A stretch of 42,236 bases of DNA from a virus. Location of the stretch: positions 1 through 42,236 of IMG/VR virus record IMGVR_UViG_3300050821_002207; one strand, given 5' to 3'. Made by a program: the position numbers and the translations under genes. Of the stretch, positions 24,703-31,502 are shown piece by piece (positions within the stretch are counted from its first letter, which is position 1; every line of letters begins with the position of its first letter). Under the pieces are notes generated by a model. It saw only the letters and a program-made list of their open reading frames with translations. It had not been told where the DNA came from and made no database searches.

Positions 24703-24927
24703 TCAGACACCAAGCCTGACGCTCCCTGACGCGCGTTGAAGGTTGCGCTGCCATTCGGCGACCTCGTCCTCGAACCACAGCTTGCGCTGCCCGACGACGC
24801 GGCCCTGCGGGAAGGTCTTCTTCTTCTCCATGCGCTCGATGGTCGACAGGCTCACCGGCACCAGTTCCAGCAGCCGCTTCACTCCGATCATTTTGCGCGC
24901 GTCGTTTTCGGTGGGATCGTCCACCAT
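24703..24927 (-). CDS. AlpA-family regulator, likely excisionase
   Basis: ATG 24927 has GGGAG eight bases upstream; ATG 24894 is a shorter alternative with no ribosome site. The 74-aa product carries the AlpA/MerR-like helix-turn-helix: MIGVKRLLELVPVSLSTIER, then RMEKKKTFPQGRVVGQRKLW and FEDEVAEWQRNL. Such proteins either act as directionality factors or turn on excision genes. Placement next to int and its operator-rich leader supports a recombination-directionality role. It overlaps the upstream gene by 40 bases. Family call good; exact role inferred. Confidence 0.85.
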   Translation of the reverse strand: MVDDPTENDARKMIGVKRLLELVPVSLSTIERMEKKKTFPQGRVVGQRKLWFEDEVAEWQRNLQRASGSVRLGV

Positions 24928-25205
24928 GTCGGTTGCTCCCTGTTGATCTGGTGGACGACCGACACCGACCACCCTTTGTGCTTACGCATGCCTACGTATG
25001 AACGCACCTGCTGCTTCGTCCAGCCCTGTTTTTTCATGTACCCAATAATCGGAGCCGCCTCCACGACGACGTCGCCGTCGCCGCCGTCGCCCCACAAAAC
25101 GAGGCCTGCCGCGAACGGCCCCTTGGCGGTCTCGCCGAGAACCTGAGCGAGCGTCTCGATCACGTCACGGTCTCGTCTCAATGGTGCGCGACGCTGGAGG
25201 CTCAC
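24888..25205 (-). CDS. Hypothetical protein, 105 aa
   Basis: GTG start at 25205 overlaps the preceding stop by GTGA. A basic N-terminus leads into helices (RDVIETLAQVLGETAKGPFA), a strand and loop (GLVLWGDGGDGDVVVEAAPI), and a basic helical end (YMKKQGWTKQQVRSYVGMRK, then HKGWSVSVVHQINRE). The end resembles a DNA-contact helix, but no family is recognised. It overlaps the AlpA-type gene by 40 bases, so the two may be co-regulated. No known function. Confidence 0.62.
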   Translation of the reverse strand: MSLQRRAPLRRDRDVIETLAQVLGETAKGPFAAGLVLWGDGGDGDVVVEAAPIIGYMKKQGWTKQQVRSYVGMRKHKGWSVSVVHQINREQPTWWTIPPKTTRAK

Positions 25206-25393
25206 CGGCCACTGTCATCGGCCTGTGTAGCTACCCCCAACGTTCCGCGATCCTCAGCGCCCGGCTCAGCAACAGTCGGGCGCATTTTTTTGGTGCGCTG
25301 CTTGGCCGCGCGCAGCCGCTGGTGAGCCGGATTGGGCAGCCCCTTCACCGGTCGCGCCCGGCGGCGTTTCTGGCTCTGGCGGCCCCTGCGCAC
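25202..25393 (-). CDS. Small Arg-rich hypothetical protein, doubtful
   Basis: 63 aa from a GTG at 25393, one base after the stop of the upstream gene; its TGA overlaps the next GTG by GTGA. The sequence is strongly basic (RRGRQSQKRRRARPVKGLPN, then HQRLRAAKQRTKKMRP) and probably disordered. The tight joins on both sides favour it, because otherwise there would be a 190-base hole in a gapless operon. The composition is also what random GC-rich DNA gives, so I keep the confidence low. Confidence 0.42.
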   Translation of the reverse strand: MRRGRQSQKRRRARPVKGLPNPAHQRLRAAKQRTKKMRPTVAEPGAEDRGTLGVATQADDSGR

Positions 25394-25394
25394 G

Positions 25395-25673
25395 TCAGTG
25401 CGCCTTCTTCTTGCGGCCCTCGGCCACCAGCTGCTCGTTGATCGGGATCAGCCGCACGACGACCTCAAGGAACCTGCTGAGGGCAGCCGTGCGGACCTTG
25501 TCGGTCTTGTCGCCGCCGTCGCGGTGGGAGTGCCCGACGATCCACAGCGCGACGAGGTCGGCGAGCACCGCGCCCTGCACCGCCCTCTGCTCGCCGATCA
25601 TGATCTCCATCATCGCCATCGCCACCGTGTCGACGCGCTCGACGCGGGCCTGCTGTTCGGGTGTTCTGGTCAT
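25395..25673 (-). CDS. Small helical hypothetical protein
   Basis: 92 aa; ATG 25673 overlaps the upstream stop by ATGA. It is nearly all helical: PEQQARVERVDTVAMAMMEI, EQRAVQGAVLADLVALWIVG, then HSHRDGGDKTDKVRTAALSR and FLEVVVRLIPINEQLVAEGR. The pattern (a helix pair with an H-x-H turn) recurs in small proteins of alphaproteobacterial prophages, function unknown. It has a basic C-terminus (RKKKAH). It is part of the translationally coupled early cluster. Confidence 0.68.
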   Translation of the reverse strand: MTRTPEQQARVERVDTVAMAMMEIMIGEQRAVQGAVLADLVALWIVGHSHRDGGDKTDKVRTAALSRFLEVVVRLIPINEQLVAEGRKKKAH

Positions 25674-25891
25674 TGCGTGCTCCTCTTGATGTCGCGACCG
25701 ATGTCCTCCTCGATCTGGTCGGCGCAGCTGCGCAGCAGCGCGGGCAGGAACGCCAGCATGCGCGGTTCGGTGACCTGCACCGAGAACCCCGGCTCAGGCC
25801 CCAGCACCATCACGATGCAGCCGGTCGCGTCCTCGGCGCGTTCGAGCACCAGCGTGCAGAGGTGATCGTAGCGCCCGGCCCCGATGCTCAT
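25670..25891 (-). CDS. Small hypothetical protein, 73 aa
   Basis: ATG 25891 overlaps the upstream stop by ATGA and the stop overlaps the downstream ATG by ATGA. The product has a beta-rich first half (RYDHLCTLVLERAEDATGCI, VMVLGPEPGFSVQV) and a helical second half (RMLAFLPALLRSCADQIEED). No motif of known function is present. It lies in a run of small genes that includes an XRE regulator upstream. Confidence 0.64.
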   Translation of the reverse strand: MSIGAGRYDHLCTLVLERAEDATGCIVMVLGPEPGFSVQVTEPRMLAFLPALLRSCADQIEEDIGRDIKRSTQ

Positions 25892-26229
25892 CGCTTGAAC
25901 GTCTCCACCAGGCGGCGCGCTGCGTCGAGGATCATCAGCCCCTCGGCCTTGTTGTCGGGCAGCAGTGCGACGATGGTCTTGGCGAGATCGGCACCGCCGA
26001 ACCCCTTGCCTTTGTAATGCTCCATGACCTGCAGCACCGAGAGGCTGGGCTTGACGCGCAGCATCTCGATGATCTCGGGCAGCGTCGCGTTCGGCGTGTC
26101 GGCGATCACCTCGAAATGACAGCCGGTGTTCGCGGCATCGAAGTCGCGCAGGTGCTGCAGCCACGCCTTCTCCAGCCCCGGCACGACGTTCGCGACCGTG
26201 TAGATTTTGGTGAGGATGGATCGCGTCAT
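25888..26229 (-). CDS. Hypothetical protein, 113 aa
   Basis: ATG 26229 overlaps the stop of the XRE regulator gene by ATGA. The product looks like a small alpha/beta fold: LTKIYTVANVVPGLEKAWLQ, HLRDFDAANTGCHFEVIADT, then LPEIIEMLRVKPSLSVLQVM, EHYKGKGFGGADLAKTIVAL, and a C-terminal helix. No catalytic signature is recognised. Coupled translation with the regulator suggests joint expression, possibly a partner protein. That is a guess from position only. Confidence 0.65.
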   Translation of the reverse strand: MTRSILTKIYTVANVVPGLEKAWLQHLRDFDAANTGCHFEVIADTPNATLPEIIEMLRVKPSLSVLQVMEHYKGKGFGGADLAKTIVALLPDNKAEGLMILDAARRLVETFKR

Positions 26230-26636
26230 GACTTCTCCCGGTCCACCGACAGCGCCTCCGCGACCGAGACGACGACGAGCGAGTCGACAAGCCCCAGCTT
26301 GATGAACGCGCGCGCGAGGCGGTGGCCGCGCTTCGACTGGCTCATCTTCACGAACGGATCGTCGGCGACGCGCTTCGCCGCCCTCTTGACGTTCTCCACG
26401 CTGCCGTTGGCATCGGGCGGGTAAAACTCGCTCACCGTCGCGTCGAGCAGCGCGGCGATGCGCGAGAGCCGACCGGCGCCGACGCGGTTGACGCCCTTCT
26501 CGTACTTCTGCACCTGCTGGAACGTGACGCCGAGGTTCGTGGCGAGAGCCGTCTGGCTCAGCCCCTTGCTGTTGCGCAGCGAGCGGATGCGCCCACCCAC
26601 GTAGATGTCGATCTGATCTGGATTTTTTATGCTCAT
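26226..26636 (-). CDS. XRE-family transcriptional regulator
   Basis: ATG 26636 has AGGGGAAG four to seven bases upstream; upstream in-frame codons lack a ribosome site. The 136-aa product has a Cro/CI-type helix-turn-helix at about 13-72: VGGRIRSLRNSKGLSQTALA, TNLGVTFQQVQKYEKGVNRV, GAGRLSRIAALLDATVSEFY. The QTALATNLGVTFQQVQKYE core is characteristic of XRE regulators in alphaproteobacteria. A helical C-terminus (about 85-136) may dimerise. It lacks a CI-type cleavage peptidase domain. It could be a repressor or a late modulator; the position far from the divergent control region makes it an unlikely main immunity repressor. Confidence 0.85.
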   Translation of the reverse strand: MSIKNPDQIDIYVGGRIRSLRNSKGLSQTALATNLGVTFQQVQKYEKGVNRVGAGRLSRIAALLDATVSEFYPPDANGSVENVKRAAKRVADDPFVKMSQSKRGHRLARAFIKLGLVDSLVVVSVAEALSVDREKS

Positions 26637-26667
26637 GTAGCTTCCCCTTTTTGCGACAGCCTTTACT

Positions 26668-26934
26668 TCACAACCACACCTCAAGAATTGCCGGGTCGTC
26701 GTTCGCGAAACGCGGGATGCGCGTCAGCCCTTCGGGCACGATGGAGCGCAGCACGTCGACATCCGGGTGCGCCCACCCGACGTCGTCGATCTTCACCGTG
26801 TGGTCCTCCATGATGTAGGCCGCGCGCAGCACGTAGTCTTTCGGGTGATCCTTCGGGTGCCGGTAGATCGTCCACTGCGTCATGAACGTGCCGGGCGGCG
26901 CCTTGCGGTCGACCGGCATGCCCTTCGCGCTCAC
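26668..26934 (-). CDS. Conserved small phage protein (TIYRHPKDHP motif)
   Basis: GTG start at 26934 overlaps the Lar-like gene stop (GTGA) and has GGAGG five bases upstream. The 88-aa product contains MTQWTIYRHPKDHPKDYVLR, a short signature seen in many alphaproteobacterial phages. Then come AAYIMEDHTVKIDDVGWAHP and DVDVLRSIVPEGLTRIPRFA. It is beta-rich with an acidic end. An in-frame ATG at 26883 is a possible shorter start but lacks a ribosome site. The function is unknown. Confidence 0.7.
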   Translation of the reverse strand: MSAKGMPVDRKAPPGTFMTQWTIYRHPKDHPKDYVLRAAYIMEDHTVKIDDVGWAHPDVDVLRSIVPEGLTRIPRFANDDPAILEVWL

Positions 26935-27158
26935 GGCGACCTCCGTGTATTCCAACCCTCCGCTGCCTCGACCCGGCGCGGGTAGCCCTTGGTGTTGGTC
27001 ATCCCGAATGGACACTCCATCGCGCTGTCGCGACAGAAGGCGCGCCAATTCGCGAGCGACCCCTCGGTGTCGTGCTCGAACGCTGCCGGTGATCCGCAGA
27101 ACGGGCACGGCGCCAATTCGCCCGGCTTGGCATCGACTATGGTCGGCTCCGCGCTCAC
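26931..27158 (-). CDS. Lar-like restriction-alleviation protein
   Basis: GTG start at 27158 overlaps the upstream stop by GTGA. The 75-aa product has the Lar zinc-ribbon layout: APCPFCGSPAAFE (C18, C21), then C42 and C49, and the closing EAAEGWNTR signature. Rac-prophage Lar reduces restriction by host type I systems, in part by changing modification activity. Together with the phage-encoded cytosine methyltransferase this hints at a defence against host restriction. Many Lar-like phage proteins have no tested function, so the activity is inferred. Confidence 0.75.
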   Translation of the reverse strand: MSAEPTIVDAKPGELAPCPFCGSPAAFEHDTEGSLANWRAFCRDSAMECPFGMTNTKGYPRRVEAAEGWNTRRSP

Positions 27159-27472
27159 GCGCGCCCCTTGGCGCGAGCCACCCGCGCCGCCAGCACCTCG
27201 CGCCAGCGCTGCAACTCGGTGTAGATCAGTTCGACGCGCTTCATGTCGGCGTCGGTCGGCTCCTCGCCGGGATCGAGCACGCTCATCATCGACGAGAACA
27301 CATGCTCGGCACCCGCCATGTAGGCGAGCCGCATGTCGCTGATCTGCCCTTCGCTCGCGCCCCTCAGCATGATGACCTGCATCGCGGCGAAGCCCGCCTC
27401 GACCAGCTTGCCTTCGTCGGCGAGCTTCTTGGTGAGGGCAGCGGCGAGCGCGTGGACGTCGGTGTCGGTCAT
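27155..27472 (-). CDS. Conserved small phage protein (KLADEGKLVEAGF family)
   Basis: 105 aa; ATG 27472 overlaps the preceding stop by ATGA. It starts MTDTDVHALAAALTKKLADE, then GKLVEAGFAAMQVIML, MRLAYMAGAEHVFSSMMSVL and DPGEEPTDADMKRVELIYTE. This pattern (KLADEGKLxEAGF with later MRxAxxxGAxHxFxSxM and EEPTxxD) is a recurring small family in alphaproteobacterial phages, without known function. It is all-helical and probably a small soluble factor of the early phase. Confidence 0.74.
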   Translation of the reverse strand: MTDTDVHALAAALTKKLADEGKLVEAGFAAMQVIMLRGASEGQISDMRLAYMAGAEHVFSSMMSVLDPGEEPTDADMKRVELIYTELQRWREVLAARVARAKGRA

Positions 27473-27696
27473 GATCTGCCTGCCTTTGCGAGGGCCTCCC
27501 GTGCGATCCGCCCGACGCCCTCGACGACGTGGCGCGCCACGCTCGCGCTCACCGCGTCGAGCGTCAGGTTGTTGAGCGCCAGCACCTCGGCGACGCGCTT
27601 GAGGTCAGGCTCCGGGAAGACCTTGAGCGGATAGGCGCGGCTCCACTCCTCGATCTCGCGCAGCGCGCCTTCCAGCACGTTGACGCGGTCGCTCAT
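27469..27696 (-). CDS. Small helical hypothetical protein
   Basis: 75 aa, with ATGA overlaps at both ends. The sequence is amphipathic helix: MSDRVNVLEGALREIEEWSR, then VFPEPDLKRVAEVLALNNLT and VSASVARHVVEGVGRIAREA. The VLEGALREIEEW opening is common in small phage proteins placed between zinc-ribbon genes. No known function or domain. It is expressed as part of the early leftward unit. Confidence 0.66.
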   Translation of the reverse strand: MSDRVNVLEGALREIEEWSRAYPLKVFPEPDLKRVAEVLALNNLTLDAVSASVARHVVEGVGRIAREALAKAGRS

Positions 27697-27953
27697 GAGA
27701 ACGTCCCCTTGTGCGGGGCCGAGGGCCAGCGCGCACCGCCCTCGTTTTCGCGCGGGATCGGCTCAGCCATCAGCACCTCGCCCCCGAACGTCGTCACGTT
27801 GAAGCGCGCGCGGCAGTTCGTGTTCGCGCACTCGATGTTCAGCGCCGCGCCGCCCATCGGGCCAAGCACGAAGCCGCGCGACTCACAGTCCGGGCATTGG
27901 CCCATCGTGATCGTCTTCAGGTCGCTCTCGCTGAGCCGGTCGTCGTCGCTCAT
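27693..27953 (-). CDS. Zinc-ribbon protein
   Basis: 86 aa, ATG 27953 with ATGA overlap to the upstream stop. Four cysteines form a ribbon: C20-P-D-C23 and C42 with C47 (IECANTNCRARFNV), separated by a glycine-rich strand (ESRGFVLGPMGGAALN). The N-terminus is acidic (DDDRLSESDLKT). Such ribbons in phage early regions bind nucleic acid or host polymerase components, but the partner here is unknown. The C-terminus is Pro/Arg-rich and probably disordered. Confidence 0.74.
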   Translation of the reverse strand: MSDDDRLSESDLKTITMGQCPDCESRGFVLGPMGGAALNIECANTNCRARFNVTTFGGEVLMAEPIPRENEGGARWPSAPHKGTFS

Positions 27954-28342
27954 GATCCGGTCGCCTTCGTCTTCAGCCGGTAGACGCCGTGCGAGATTTT
28001 TTCGATCACGCCGTCGCGCGTCATCTGGGTGAGCACACCGCTCGCCGAATTGTGCGCGAACCCGTTCAACTCGAATTGCTTCCCGAGTTTGACCGTCGTC
28101 ATCAGCCCGCCGCCTGCCTCGTTGAACAGCTTCAGCGCCAGATCGAGACCGCTCATGGCCTTGATGTGTTTGCCGCCGACGTAGTGGGTCCGCTTGCGCC
28201 GCTTCTTGCCGTTGTCCGTCGCCTCAGGCTCGACGACCGTGACGTCCTTCACCCAGACGTCAGGCTCGTTCTCAAGCAGCTGCAGGATCGGCGTCAGCTT
28301 CCCTGCCGTCGTGCGGACGTGAATGTTGAACGTCATTCCCAT
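27950..28342 (-). CDS. Winged-helix-type DNA-binding protein, 130 aa
   Basis: ATG 28342 has GGGGAG six bases upstream; longer in-frame starts run back into the neighbouring gene. Residues 1-60 are beta-rich and basic (FNIHVRTTAGKLTPILQLLE, GKKRRKRTHYVGGKHIKAMS). Residues about 65-125 fold as a winged helix: LALKLFNEAGGGLMTTVKLG, FAHNSASGVLTQMTRDGVIE, KISHGVYRL. The wing ending GVYRL is shared in form with two more proteins of this operon. Probably a phage transcription factor or regulator of small-gene expression. Confidence 0.66.
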   Translation of the reverse strand: MGMTFNIHVRTTAGKLTPILQLLENEPDVWVKDVTVVEPEATDNGKKRRKRTHYVGGKHIKAMSGLDLALKLFNEAGGGLMTTVKLGKQFELNGFAHNSASGVLTQMTRDGVIEKISHGVYRLKTKATGS

Positions 28343-28356
28343 TTCGATCTCCCCCG

Positions 28357-29094
28357 TCACAGGGCAGCGTGCTGCCCGTCGTGACCGTTGCGTTGCACCT
28401 CTTTCGCGAGGGGTACCTTGTCGGGCCGCACCTTGCGCCACATGCCGCGCTCGCCGTTCTCGACGAGGCCCTTCTTCTTCAGCGTATTGAGCGAGACGGT
28501 GACCGCGCCGTAGCTGCGCGGCTTCTCGCGACGCATGATCTCGGCGAGCGGCAGCCACTGATACTCCAGCGACAGCAGCAGTTCGTGCGCCTTGCCGGTG
28601 TCCTTGACGACCGGCGCGGCTTTCGGCGGCGCGGGAGGAGGCGGCGGCGGCGGCGACGGTGGCAGCACCTGCTGCGCGAGGGTCGGCTTGGCCTGCTCGT
28701 TGAATTCCTTGTCGCGCGCTGCTGCGTAGTCGACGAGGTCGGCGTACATGTCGAGCATCGTGGCGAGGTCGCGTTCGAGGTGTGCGATGCGGTCCATGAA
28801 CGGCTCAGGATCGGACGACGGCATCGAGAGCGCTTTCTCGAGTGGCGATTTGACGTTCGGGTTCTGCTTGTCGACCACGAGGTGAGCGCGAAGTATCTTG
28901 CGGATTTCTGCACGCGCGTTGAGCGTTGTCCGCTGCAACCCTGGTGCCCACGAGGTGACGATGAAGTGTGTCAGCCCGTGGATTTCGAAGCTGATCCGCA
29001 TGTGACCACCCTCGGTGCGTTCGACGACCGGCTTGAGGCCTGCGTTGCGGATTTCGCGTTCAAGTGTCTTCAGGTGTTCGGCGTGCGACGTCAT
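28357..29094 (-). CDS. HicA-like domain, Pro linker and winged helix in one protein
   Basis: ATG 29094 has GAGGGG seven bases upstream. The 245-aa product has three parts. Residues about 5-75 resemble a HicA/double-strand-RNA-binding-like fold (LKTLEREIRNAGLKPVVERT, then GGHMRISFEIHGLTHFIVTS, W-AP-G and NARAEIRKIL). A coiled segment (DRIAHLERDLATMLDMYADL) and a run of prolines (about 150-160) follow. Residues about 170-230 form a winged helix (AHELLLSLEYQWLPLAEIMR, TVSLNTLKKKGLVENGERGM). The active-site His of HicA toxins (GSHR/H) appears as GGHM here. No HicB partner is present. The function is unknown, probably nucleic-acid binding. Confidence 0.66.
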   Translation of the reverse strand: MTSHAEHLKTLEREIRNAGLKPVVERTEGGHMRISFEIHGLTHFIVTSWAPGLQRTTLNARAEIRKILRAHLVVDKQNPNVKSPLEKALSMPSSDPEPFMDRIAHLERDLATMLDMYADLVDYAAARDKEFNEQAKPTLAQQVLPPSPPPPPPPAPPKAAPVVKDTGKAHELLLSLEYQWLPLAEIMRREKPRSYGAVTVSLNTLKKKGLVENGERGMWRKVRPDKVPLAKEVQRNGHDGQHAAL

Positions 29095-29115
29095 CTGTGA
29101 TCCCCTCACAATGTT

Positions 29116-29466
29116 TCATCGGCGGCAGCGCCAGCGTCGGCCGTAGTAGACCTTGTGCATGCGATGCCGTTGGCAGAGGTCCGCGCGCTCCAGCGACGCG
29201 CGGCGCGTGGTCTTCTTCTTCGTTGCTGGCTTGGAAACAGGCGCATCAGGCGGCGGGAGCGCGGCGCTCACCTCGCGGATGCTGATCACGGTCGCGGGCG
29301 GCAGGTCGGAGACCGACGCCCAGCGAACGCGAAACGTCTCGCTGTCCATCCGCGCGGCGCGGATGCCTTCGGTGGTCACCACCTTGACCGGGATCGGCGG
29401 CGGTGTAGCCAACGCGGCCCACACCGCTGCCGGGATCACGGCAAGCATGATGATCACGTAGCGCAC
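29116..29466 (-). CDS. Membrane-anchored or secreted protein with basic C-terminus
   Basis: GTG start at 29466, two bases beyond the upstream stop; ATG 29448 is an alternative. The 116-aa product begins with a hydrophobic segment (YVIIMLAVIPAAVWAALA) that reads as a signal or anchor. A beta-rich middle follows (VKVVTTEGIRAARMDSETFR, then WASVSDLPPATVISIREVSA), with a Pro linker and a strongly basic end (KKKTTRRASLERADLCQRHR, then YYGRRWRCRR). The envelope location in an early operon suggests exclusion or host-interaction work. This is inference. Confidence 0.58.
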   Translation of the reverse strand: MRYVIIMLAVIPAAVWAALATPPPIPVKVVTTEGIRAARMDSETFRVRWASVSDLPPATVISIREVSAALPPPDAPVSKPATKKKTTRRASLERADLCQRHRMHKVYYGRRWRCRR

Positions 29467-29467
29467 C

Positions 29468-29752
29468 TCACGCGCTCACGCGCCGCTTCTTGAAGCTGAC
29501 GGCGTTCGCCTTGACGAACCGCGTCTCGTAGCCAAGCGCACCTGCGACGGCCGCGATGGTGCAATACTTCGGGCGCATGGTGTCGCCCTCGATCCACTCC
29601 ACGATGGTGGTGCGAGAGACGCCCGACGCCTCTGCGGCCTGCGAGTAGTCGGCCCCGGTGTCGTCGAGCATCGTATGGATTTGGTGGATCACCGGGTCCT
29701 TCTCGCCGTTCCTGATCGTGTACGCTTTGTACATCTGGAGCCGTCGCGCCAT
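29468..29752 (-). CDS. Cro/XRE-type helix-turn-helix protein, 94 aa
   Basis: ATG 29752 follows GGAGG with eight bases; ATG 29734 is the alternative. Residues about 20-85 are a small XRE-like helix-turn-helix: VIHQIHTMLDDTGADYSQAA, EASGVSRTTIVEWIEGDTMR, PKYCTIAAVAGALGYETRFV. The recognition helix would be SRTTIVEWIEG. Proteins with this GDTMRPKxxTIxAVxxALGY pattern are common small phage regulators. It probably controls early promoters. The operator is not known. Confidence 0.78.
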   Translation of the reverse strand: MARRLQMYKAYTIRNGEKDPVIHQIHTMLDDTGADYSQAAEASGVSRTTIVEWIEGDTMRPKYCTIAAVAGALGYETRFVKANAVSFKKRRVSA

Positions 29753-29755
29753 GTG

Positions 29756-30334
29756 CTATCCCTCCGACAGGCGATAATGGCCCGGTGATGGACGCGTGAT
29801 CGTCTTGGCCTTGATCAGCGCGCTGAGGGCCGGGCCGACCCCCGTAGGCTTCATGCCAGCAGCTTTGATCGCCTTCTTGAGCGAGGCGAGTGGCACACCG
29901 TCTCCGGTGCCGTTCTGCTGTGAGCGGATTAAAGCGACGAGGCGCTCGGGCACGCTCACGGCGCCTTTTTTGTTGCGTGTCTTTTTGCTGCCGCCCCTCG
30001 TTGAGTATTCGGCAGTGCCGACGCGCTTGAGAACTTTGTCGGCCACCATCTTGGTGATGCGTGCGTAGATCGATGCCTTCGTCATGCCGACTTTCTCGGC
30101 GGCAGCAATCGCCTCTTTCGTTTTGAAGCGTGGATGCTGCGCGACGAACACCGCCATGAAGTCTGCGGTGCCTTCTACCGGCTTCACGCCGCCGTTCTCG
30201 TCTTCACCACCGTGCTTCACCGGTTGAATGTTGAGACTGCCAGCGAGCGCGCTGCCTTCGCAGAGCGCGAGTAAATCGTAGACCTTCAAGTGATCGATGA
30301 TCACGGTGAACCGCACGAGCTTTCGCAATGCCAT
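29756..30334 (-). CDS. Protein with two winged-helix-like segments
   Basis: ATG 30334 has GAGGAG seven bases upstream. The 192-aa product has a short N-terminal strand-helix part (FTVIIDHLKVYDLLALCEGS). A first helix-turn-helix lies near residues 60-105 (KTKEAIAAAEKVGMTKASIY, ARITKMVADKVLKRVGTAEY). A basic linker (RGGSKKTRNKKG) leads to a second near 125-190 (LVALIRSQQNGTGDGVPLAS, KKAIKAAGMKPTGVGPALSA, SPGHYRL). The second wing matches in form the ends of the 27950 and 28357 products. Likely DNA-binding. Function unknown. Confidence 0.68.
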   Translation of the reverse strand: MALRKLVRFTVIIDHLKVYDLLALCEGSALAGSLNIQPVKHGGEDENGGVKPVEGTADFMAVFVAQHPRFKTKEAIAAAEKVGMTKASIYARITKMVADKVLKRVGTAEYSTRGGSKKTRNKKGAVSVPERLVALIRSQQNGTGDGVPLASLKKAIKAAGMKPTGVGPALSALIKAKTITRPSPGHYRLSEG

Positions 30335-30357
30335 GACGTTTCTCCTCTATGGGTGAA

Positions 30358-30606
30358 CTACGACGAGTTCATGTTATTTGACTCGTCCGCAGGACCCAAA
30401 GGAGAACCGTCAGGGAAGGTTAGGCTTCTCTGATCAGCATTCTGTGAGCGGTAATCGGATGCAATCTCCCGGAGAATGTCCATTTGATTGGACGCCTGCC
30501 GCAAGGTCAGCACCCCGCGCCCGATAAGCCCCGGATAGGTGCGCTTGCGCATTGCCAGTTCGCGCTCAAGCTCGGCGAGCTTCTCGGCGTTGGTGAATTT
30601 GCTCAT
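30358..30606 (-). CDS. Small helical phage protein
   Basis: 82 aa, ATG 30606 overlapping the upstream stop (ATGA). The core is AEKLAELERELAMRKRTYPG, then LIGRGVLTLRQASNQMDILR and EIASDYRSQNA. This ELERELxxRxRVYPxxxxxGxLxxxxAxxQIxxxxxIxxDY layout is a small phage protein type I recognise from many genomes, without known role. The tail is disordered (DGSPLGPADESNNMNSS). There is a 23-base gap to the next gene. Confidence 0.72.
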   Translation of the reverse strand: MSKFTNAEKLAELERELAMRKRTYPGLIGRGVLTLRQASNQMDILREIASDYRSQNADQRSLTFPDGSPLGPADESNNMNSS

Positions 30607-30830
30607 GCGCGCACCGTCGTCGGCGGCGTGTTGAGCATCATGCGGTGCGCCCACGTCTGTTTGTAGCCGCACGTTGGACAGTGCCACCCGTCCACTCGCG
30701 CAATCAGATCACGGTCGCCGTCGTGATCACTTGCGCAAGTGAACGGGTGGACTGTCGGCGTCGCCTGCCACCGGTTCAACGCCGACACCTCCTCAGGCGA
30801 CCACGGTGCAAAGATCATGTCAGCATTCAT
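30603..30830 (-). CDS. Zinc-ribbon-like protein (HDGDRDLI family)
   Basis: ATG 30830 (AAGGG eight bases upstream); ATG 30818 is a shorter alternative. The 75-aa product shows MIFAPWSPEEVSALNRWQAT, HPFTCASDHDGDRDLIARVD and GWHCPTCGYKQTWAH. The ligands C32, H36, C51 and C54 suit a small zinc site. This order recurs in alphaproteobacterial phages and is unassigned. It is coupled to the next gene by ATGA. Confidence 0.74.
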   Translation of the reverse strand: MNADMIFAPWSPEEVSALNRWQATPTVHPFTCASDHDGDRDLIARVDGWHCPTCGYKQTWAHRMMLNTPPTTVRA

Positions 30831-31095
30831 CGTCGCTGCCCTTGTCGAGGTCCGCCTGAAACGACGCGCCTTCGATCTCCTCACCGGTCTCGGGGTCGAT
30901 CTTCACCGCGTGGATGCCCAGCGCGCGCATCGCGTCGTCGATAGTCTGGTGCTGGCCGCTCTGCACGGCGGCGTAGGCCTGCCGCATGCGCGCGGTGAAG
31001 TCGCGCACCGCCTCGGCCATCGCCGGATCGCCCGCCATGTCGGCCTCGACGCCGGGATGCATGATGATCTGAAGATCTTTTTTCTCGTCGCTCAT
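30820..31095 (-). CDS. Small acidic hypothetical protein, 91 aa
   Basis: ATG 31095 overlaps the stop of the membrane-protein gene (TGATG). The product is helical and acidic: MSDEKKDLQIIMHPGVEADM, AEAVRDFTARMRQAYAAVQS, HQTIDDAMRALGIHAVKIDP, and EETEGASFQ-like residues (TGEEIEGASFQ) near the end. No known domain. It overlaps the following gene by 11 bases. Confidence 0.66.
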   Translation of the reverse strand: MSDEKKDLQIIMHPGVEADMAGDPAMAEAVRDFTARMRQAYAAVQSGQHQTIDDAMRALGIHAVKIDPETGEEIEGASFQADLDKGSDDEC

Positions 31096-31277
31096 CACGT
31101 CACCGACAGTCCGATCCAGAGTGTCAGCACGCTGATCGCGAGCGCCATCAGCGAGATCGCCATCAGCCGCATGTCGAGGTTCGACCAGGGCGAGGCCAAA
31201 ATCGTGATCGTCATCGTCGCCGTGACGCCGCACAGCACTGCGATCAGCATCAACACAAACTCGGAGATGATCGACAT
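31095..31277 (-). CDS. Small membrane protein, two helices
   Basis: 60 aa. ATG 31277 has GAGG seven bases upstream on the minus strand and lies two bases after the upstream stop. Two membrane segments: IISEFVLMLIAVLCGVTATM and LMAISLMALAISVLTLWIGL, joined by a loop (LASPWSNLDMR). No charge pattern typical of holins. It could be an early exclusion or anchoring peptide. The reading frame extends upstream, but that part overlaps the neighbouring gene and is not supported. Confidence 0.62.
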   Translation of the reverse strand: MSIISEFVLMLIAVLCGVTATMTITILASPWSNLDMRLMAISLMALAISVLTLWIGLSVT

Positions 31278-31279
31278 GA

Positions 31280-31483
31280 TCAGTCCTCGATCTTGTTCGC
31301 CGCGATCTCGTACGCGAGGTCCTTCATTGCCTCGGTGAGTTCCGGGAGGTCGGTGACAGCGAGCGCAGCGCACGCGAAGTTCACCTCGTCCTCGTCGTAC
31401 AGATCGACGTGCATCGCCAAGCAGCGCGGATCGCGGCACGAACTGATCCTGATCGAATGCGCGACCTTGGGCCTTCTTGCCAT
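31280..31483 (-). CDS. Small hypothetical protein, 67 aa
   Basis: ATG 31483 follows AGGAG with five bases; longer in-frame starts run into a hairpin. The product begins MARRPKVAHSIRISSCRDPR, then CLAMHVDLYDEDEVNFACAA and LTEAMKDLAYEIAANK. The first part resembles a small regulatory beta unit with two cysteines (RISSCRDPRCLAMHV), possibly metal-binding. No known family. It lies between a strong 13-bp hairpin and a membrane-protein gene. Confidence 0.64.
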   Translation of the reverse strand: MARRPKVAHSIRISSCRDPRCLAMHVDLYDEDEVNFACAALAVTDLPELTEAMKDLAYEIAANKIED

Positions 31484-31502
31484 GATCTCTCCTGACGCCG
31501 CG

